Assembly (NCBI GenBank): GCA_012719555.1
Contig: JAAYAE010000030.1
Span: forward strand, 1 to 8,666
DNA length: 8,666 nucleotides
Direction: 5' to 3'
Origin: Acholeplasmataceae bacterium
GTDB taxonomy: Bacteria > Bacillota > Negativicutes > Acidaminococcales > Acidaminococcaceae
Shown here in pieces: positions 4,886 to 8,666 of this stretch (position 1 is the first letter of the stretch; the number at the start of each line of letters is the position of its first letter). The notes beneath the pieces are model-generated. The model did no database searches. It saw only the letters and a list, made by a program, of their open reading frames with translations, and was not told the DNA's origin. The translations under genes were made by a program, and so were the position numbers.

Positions 4886-5637
4886 ATAAACCACCCCGCA
4901 GTGTAAGCAATTTTAACAGTACCGGCTTTGCCTGTGTATTTAAAAGTATTGGTGCCAGGAAGCACATGCAAAAATAACCCAGTAAAAGCATTAATAGCAT
5001 TATTGCTATCGCGCCAAACAGTTCCATCTTCGCAATTTACCTTTAGCGTTGCCGGTGCTGTTAGCAGTGAATCTTTAACCTCGAAATATTGTCCGCTTTC
5101 AACGTGTTCAATTTTAATTTCCGGCAAGTCTGCTGCTGGCGTGAAGGTTACTATTATTGGAACGTCTACACTTGATGGATTTTCAAATGTTATTACGCCT
5201 TGAGTTTGTGCTTCCGTAAAAGTGGTATTTATAACAGTTTCATCGGTAGCATAGCGAAATGGATCTGCGAGAAATAATGTTACTTCTACTTCGCCCCAGC
5301 GTTGTTTAAACCCAGGTTTTTCACTTATTTTAAGTGCCTTGCACCCTGCTACACGATAAACCCGGTCTTCTCTACCCGTAACCAAATCGAAGGCTCCTGT
5401 AAGGTGCAAATATGCGTCATTCATTGCCTGATTGTAATCTTCTTCCGTTCCTTCTTTCATATCAAAAGTTAAAGCAAGAGTACGTCCTGAAACTTTCATA
5501 TCGCCTACTAGGTTAGAACCATGAGCGAAAGCTTTATCTTCCAGTTTGCCATTAAATTCATAAGTACCATGATTTTCAATTGACCAACCAACCGGAAGTT
5601 CCCACACAACACCTTTCTTAATTGTTTTGAGGCCCAC
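4882..5637 (-). CDS. Distal tail protein (Dit), siphovirus tail family
   Basis: A 251-residue protein starts at GTG 5637, two nt after the tape-measure stop, with a GGGGGG block seven nt upstream. The N-terminal half (1-125) has a beta-sandwich pattern with GGLEDK-like turns (NGKLEDKAFAHGSN, GRTLALTF) and ends in the hallmark LFLADPFRYA (121-130). The C-terminal part (150-251) is a galectin-like domain with FENPSSVDVPIIVTFTP and the closing LPGTNTFKYTG / IAYTAGWFI typical of Dit. Dit forms the hexameric ring that joins the tail tube to the tip and carries the hub and adhesins. Position between tape measure and hub agrees with this. An overlapping 64-codon hydrophobic frame at 5027-4833 is only its shadow. 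Confidence 0.85.
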   Translation of the reverse strand: MGLKTIKKGVVWELPVGWSIENHGTYEFNGKLEDKAFAHGSNLVGDMKVSGRTLALTFDMKEGTEEDYNQAMNDAYLHLTGAFDLVTGREDRVYRVAGCKALKISEKPGFKQRWGEVEVTLFLADPFRYATDETVINTTFTEAQTQGVITFENPSSVDVPIIVTFTPAADLPEIKIEHVESGQYFEVKDSLLTAPATLKVNCEDGTVWRDSNNAINAFTGLFLHVLPGTNTFKYTGKAGTVKIAYTAGWFI

Positions 5638-5639
5638 TT

Positions 5640-8078
5640 CTATGCCCCCCTTATTGCTGCGCCAATTAACGAATTGAATTCGTCATATAAGTCTTCTAAA
5701 TCTGAGCCGTTATTTATATCACCATAATTATTTAGAGTTGCCACCGCACTAATACCGCCGCCACTTACAATAGCAGTTGGTAATGCTCCCCCGTTATTAA
5801 GGTTCTCTAAGTTAGATACTCCGATATTTCTAACTGCGGAAGCCCTCATCACATATTCTCCATTGGAAAGCCATCTTAAATTACTGTCCGATGTCGCTGT
5901 TCCGCTCCCGTTTATAAAACCACCATCTTTATTACCTGTTATACCGCTTAAAGTCGCATTCAGTGCAGCCGCTGCTGCTGATGTAGCCGTCATACCCAAA
6001 ATTGCAGGTGCCGCATTTCCACCAGCCGTAGCCAATGACCTTGCTACAGCTGCCGGCCACCATGCTGCCGCCGTAGCGGCTCCATTTGCAACATCTGAAT
6101 CCAATTGCTTATCCGCCGTTTTCTTTCCCATTAACTGAGTTACTATAATACCAGCAAGCTGTTTAGCATAAAAGTCTGCTATAACTTTAATCAGCGATGT
6201 CCCAAGCGTTTTGATGGCATCCCCAATAGTTTGTGTTTGCGTTAAAATATCCGATAGTGCGGTACTTAATCCGTTAAATAACGTAGAATAAATCCATGAT
6301 ACTAAATCTGCTGTAGTTTGATGCGCCGCCAAGAAAGCCTCTTTCCATGTATCCATCATGCTTTGCTGCGCCGTATAGTCATTAAGGCGTATCGCATTCT
6401 CAGCCGTTAATGCTTCTTGCAACTTGGCCAAGCTATTTTCCTGATATGCAGCATCAATATCAGCCATGATATCTTTGCAGGACTTATGCCTGTTTTCTAA
6501 GTCTTGATAATATTTTTTATATATGGCTTGCTGCTCGGTTAAAGTATTGGCTGTAAAAGTAAGTTGATCGTCTCCGTCAATTTCATAGGCGATTTTTTTA
6601 TCATCTAAATTTTTAAGAAACGTTGCCTTGTCATCTTCGCTTAATTTTGAATAATCAAGGGATAGCTTTTTCCATTTATCCCCTACACCTTCAATTGAGT
6701 TTATAGCCGTTTGCGACAAGTTCGCTATTTCTGCAGCATTACCGGTAAGCGTTGAGTCGCTAATGGTTTTGTTCATTTTGTTCCAGGCATCTGTAATATC
6801 GTCAATGGAATCTTGTATGTTTTTAGTTGCTTTAGGTGCCTTAGGAGTTTTTGTACTGCCACCGTCACCACTAGTACTAAAAGGCAAGTTGCCTGGCGTT
6901 GTATCTTTTCTCCCCAGGTCATCGTCATACATATCAAAGCCCTCTTTGTGTAAGTCCCAATCATCAGACGAACCACTTGAGCCATTGGGCATAGGGTCTG
7001 CACTGCCTTCTACCTGTGTTACATTTCCCAAATCATCATATTCAAATTTCCCACCATTTTTATAATGTTGGAAGTCGTTATAAGCCTTTGTCGCTACAAC
7101 AGCCGCAAGGGCTAATACAAGTCCACCCACAGCTATTTCTGCCGCCACTGCTGATGCCGTTAGAACATCATATGCCGCCGATATTCCATTAATAGCACTT
7201 ATAACAGGTGCTGATAAGTAAACAAGTCCACGCCAGCCCACTGAAAGCAGAGCAACTCCTCCGGCCGCCTCTAACAATACAGCAATATTTCTCTTGGTAT
7301 CATCATCTAGCTGCGCGAACTCTTCGGACATTTCTTGCATCTTACCCGTCAATTCCTTGAATTCAGGGAGCATCTGCGCTCCTATGCTAGTCGCTATGCC
7401 TTTAATAGATAGTGCAGCAAGATTACCCCTAAATTCAGCATCTTCAAAAGCTTGAGTAACGTCATGCGATAAAACTAACCCAGCCTTTTGAGCAACATTT
7501 CTAACATTATCCATTTCGGTTTTAGATAGGTTCAGCATATCGTTTAGCTTGGCACCGCTACGGCCAAATATTTCCATCTCCATAGCTGTTTTTTCAAGCC
7601 CGTTTGCCATTTCTCTATGCTTAGTGGTCACGTTGTCAAAAATCTGTTCGGCAGATAATAATTTTCCATTAGTGTCTAAAATCTGTATGCCAAACTTAGT
7701 AAAAACGTCTGTACTTTCCGTTCCGCTTTGAGAAGCAGTTTGTATTGATTGCGCCGCCGTCATAGCTGTTTTACTCATTTTTGAAAGCGACATAGCCATG
7801 TCTTCAGTGGAAAGGCCGACATATTGGCCAATTGCTAGAAGCTCAGAAGCAGACTCTGCTGCTAAATTTGTTTTATCTTCTAAATCGTTTACGGCTGCAG
7901 CCCATGACTTTATTGCTACCAATGGAGTTGCCAAAGAGCCAAATGTGGCAAGTTCGGCTTTCATACTTGAAATAACGTTCATCGTGCTGCTTATTATATT
8001 TTCTGATTCTTTCATACCTTTCTTTAAATTGGCATTATCTGCTCCAAGCGCTACTATCATTTCGCCTATTTTGCCCAT
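5640..8078 (-). CDS. Tail tape measure protein
   Basis: An 812-residue protein starts at ATG 8078, immediately after the TAA of the frameshift product (TAAATG), with GGGTGGTGAG upstream. Residues 1-260 are Ala/Ser/Met-rich helices, including MGKIGEMIVALGADNANLKK, GLSTEDMAMSLSKMSKTAM and IFGRSGAKLNDMLN, a pattern common in TP901-type tape measures. Residues 263-335 are hydrophobic membrane-prone helices, as often seen in tape measures that enter the cell envelope. Residues 345-420 form a Gly/Ser/Asp linker (SSGSSDDWDLH, STSGDGGSTKTPKAPK). The C-terminal half returns to helices and an Ala-rich stretch at about 630-720, then a Gly-rich terminal region with NGEYVMRASAVRNIG. The protein sets tail length, is chaperoned by G/GT and may guide DNA into the host. 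No lytic domain is visible. Confidence 0.9.
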   Translation of the reverse strand: MGKIGEMIVALGADNANLKKGMKESENIISSTMNVISSMKAELATFGSLATPLVAIKSWAAAVNDLEDKTNLAAESASELLAIGQYVGLSTEDMAMSLSKMSKTAMTAAQSIQTASQSGTESTDVFTKFGIQILDTNGKLLSAEQIFDNVTTKHREMANGLEKTAMEMEIFGRSGAKLNDMLNLSKTEMDNVRNVAQKAGLVLSHDVTQAFEDAEFRGNLAALSIKGIATSIGAQMLPEFKELTGKMQEMSEEFAQLDDDTKRNIAVLLEAAGGVALLSVGWRGLVYLSAPVISAINGISAAYDVLTASAVAAEIAVGGLVLALAAVVATKAYNDFQHYKNGGKFEYDDLGNVTQVEGSADPMPNGSSGSSDDWDLHKEGFDMYDDDLGRKDTTPGNLPFSTSGDGGSTKTPKAPKATKNIQDSIDDITDAWNKMNKTISDSTLTGNAAEIANLSQTAINSIEGVGDKWKKLSLDYSKLSEDDKATFLKNLDDKKIAYEIDGDDQLTFTANTLTEQQAIYKKYYQDLENRHKSCKDIMADIDAAYQENSLAKLQEALTAENAIRLNDYTAQQSMMDTWKEAFLAAHQTTADLVSWIYSTLFNGLSTALSDILTQTQTIGDAIKTLGTSLIKVIADFYAKQLAGIIVTQLMGKKTADKQLDSDVANGAATAAAWWPAAVARSLATAGGNAAPAILGMTATSAAAAALNATLSGITGNKDGGFINGSGTATSDSNLRWLSNGEYVMRASAVRNIGVSNLENLNNGGALPTAIVSGGGISAVATLNNYGDINNGSDLEDLYDEFNSLIGAAIRGA

Positions 8079-8666
8079 TTACTCACCACCCTTATTACTC
8101 AGCTTTTTTTCCATTGCTTTAAAATATTCCACATCAGATTTTCGAACTGCCTTGACCTGTTTTGGTCTTAGAGGTTTTAATAGTGCTACAGGAGATACGG
8201 GTCTTTTGGTATGAACGGACATTTGGCAAGCCGTAAAGTATGCCGCCAAGTTTTCTGCGTTCTCCTGTCGCCATTTATATCCATCTAACAGCATTATAAA
8301 TTCTTGCGGTTGCAATTCTTCAAACTCCCGCGGCTTTAGTGCCAAAGGTCCGTATGCTAGAGGTTCAGCCCATTTCAGCCAATCAGTTATACTTCGGACG
8401 GGGTTGCTTCCGTCCTCTGTACGTTTTTTTCTTGTTCCTCGTTTTCTTCCGTTTTTTTCGCCGTGGCTTTACTCAAAATTCCGCTGGCCATAATTGCGCT
8501 TATGATAGCAACTATAAATGGATCAATTGAACCTTTTCCATCATCCATGTATTCTTCAATTTTTGCCGCAAAAAATTGAGCGTTGGCACGTGGATAGTTA
8601 TGTTTTAACCCGACTTGCAGCCCTGCTAAGCAAAAATCAATGCCCATGTACTGCTTTTCTATAATC
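8079..8666 (-). CDS. Tail assembly chaperone GT, -1 frameshift fusion (partial)
   Basis: A -1 shift on the slippery A AAA AAC at 8429-8423 joins the G frame to a second frame that stays open to TAA at 8081-8079. After the shift the sequence reads RTEDGSNPVRSITDWLKWAE, then PLAYGPLALKPREFEELQ and on to SNKGGE. Counted from the internal ATG 8647 the fusion is 189 residues (75 plus 114), and longer if the true start lies beyond the window. The ORF-like TTG at 8345 is unlikely to be a real start: it has no SD, and the frame is open well upstream in the fusion. The T segment carries PREFEELQPQEFIMLLDGYKWRQENA, a conserved feature of GT proteins. In lambda, GT binds the tape measure and recruits tube subunits; the same role is inferred here. 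Confidence 0.82.
8387..8666 (-). CDS. Tail assembly chaperone G (partial, cut by right edge)
   Basis: The zero-frame product ends at TAA 8389-8387. ATG 8647 gives 86 residues, but the frame stays open to the edge (IIEKQY before the Met) and the ATG lacks a Shine-Dalgarno site, so the true start probably lies upstream. The visible part contains LAGLQVGLKHNYPRAN, IEEYMDDGKG and SIDPFIVAIISAIMASGIL, then a Lys/Glu-rich tail that contains the slippery A-runs. Size, helical character and place just before the tape measure match phage tail assembly chaperones. Most ribosomes should make this form and a few percent the GT fusion. Confidence 0.75.
   Translation of the reverse strand, partial: IIEKQYMGIDFCLAGLQVGLKHNYPRANAQFFAAKIEEYMDDGKGSIDPFIVAIISAIMASGILSKATAKKTEENEEQEKNVQRTEATPSEV
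8396..8440 (-). promoter_or_regulatory. Programmed -1 ribosomal frameshift signal
   Basis: In the G reading frame the codons GAA AAA AAC give the heptamer A AAA AAC (8429-8423), a canonical -1 slippery site. An SD-like GAGG (8440-8437) lies seven nt upstream, comparable in kind to the dnaX stimulator. Seven nt downstream of the heptamer a perfect 6-bp GC-rich stem begins: GGACGG (8415-8410), an 8-nt loop, CCGTCC (8401-8396). The zero-frame stop follows at 8389. All three parts of a bacterial -1 signal are therefore present at usual distances. Confidence 0.85.

Noticed and set aside
4833..5027. 64-codon minus-strand frame starting with a strongly hydrophobic segment, like a small membrane protein
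   Set aside because: It overlaps the end of Dit and start of the hub in another frame. The hydrophobic look comes from T-rich second positions, and no SD is present.
6763..7065. 100-codon plus-strand frame and a 76-codon minus-strand frame (6773-7003) in the same area
   Set aside because: Both overlap the Gly/Ser linker of the tape measure, lack RBS and show no domain features.
7798..8214. 138-codon open frame on the plus strand
   Set aside because: It lies antisense to the tape measure and chaperone genes, has no convincing RBS, and its composition mirrors the real gene. A shadow.
8079..8345. Independent gene starting at TTG 8345
   Set aside because: No SD; the frame is open far upstream and joins G through a canonical slippery site, so it is read as part of GT.

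Overview
This window is the distal half of the late operon of a tailed phage, most likely a prophage. It covers tail assembly, tail tip and lysis genes, all on the minus strand, so transcription runs from position 8666 towards position 1. The tail is probably long and non-contractile: tail assembly chaperone with programmed frameshift, 812-residue tape measure, distal tail protein and a hub-like protein follow each other in siphovirus order, and no sheath or contractile baseplate gene is seen. Using the usual rule of about 1.5 angstrom per tape-measure residue, the tail would be near 120 nm (inference).

Layout in transcription order: (1) 8666-8079, chaperone G and the -1 frameshift product GT, with a slippery A AAA AAC, an internal SD-like GAGG and a downstream 6-bp stem; G is cut by the window edge. 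(2) 8078-5640, tape measure. (3) 5637-4882, distal tail protein Dit. (4) 4885-3659, hub-like tail tip protein without a visible enzyme domain. (5) 3642-2572, glycine-rich tip adhesin. (6) 2571-2092, DUF4376-like small protein. (7) 2090-1653, holin. (8) 1651-1373, one-TM small membrane protein. (9) 1373-948, L,D-transpeptidase-fold protein in the endolysin position. (10) 924-529 and 920-471, two reading frames that start 4 nt apart, share one ribosome binding site and look like an inner and an outer spanin. (11) 470-260, very AT-rich spacer with no clear terminator. (12) 259-1, the first 86 codons of an unrelated gene that looks like a PD-(D/E)xK nuclease and runs off the left edge.

The genes are packed with gaps of 0-24 nt or short overlaps. 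Several begin with GTG or TTG, and several C-terminal codons double as the next gene's Shine-Dalgarno site. Low GC, strong AGGAGG-type sites and Firmicutes-like holin and tail proteins suggest a Firmicute. The spanin pair implies a host with an outer membrane. Together these point to a diderm Firmicute such as the Negativicutes (Sporomusa/Pelosinus-like); this is inference.

The most striking content is the spanin locus. Almost all of a 131-codon frame lies inside a 149-codon frame, both look like export-signal plus coiled-coil proteins, and synonymous codon choice in one frame appears bent to keep the other open.
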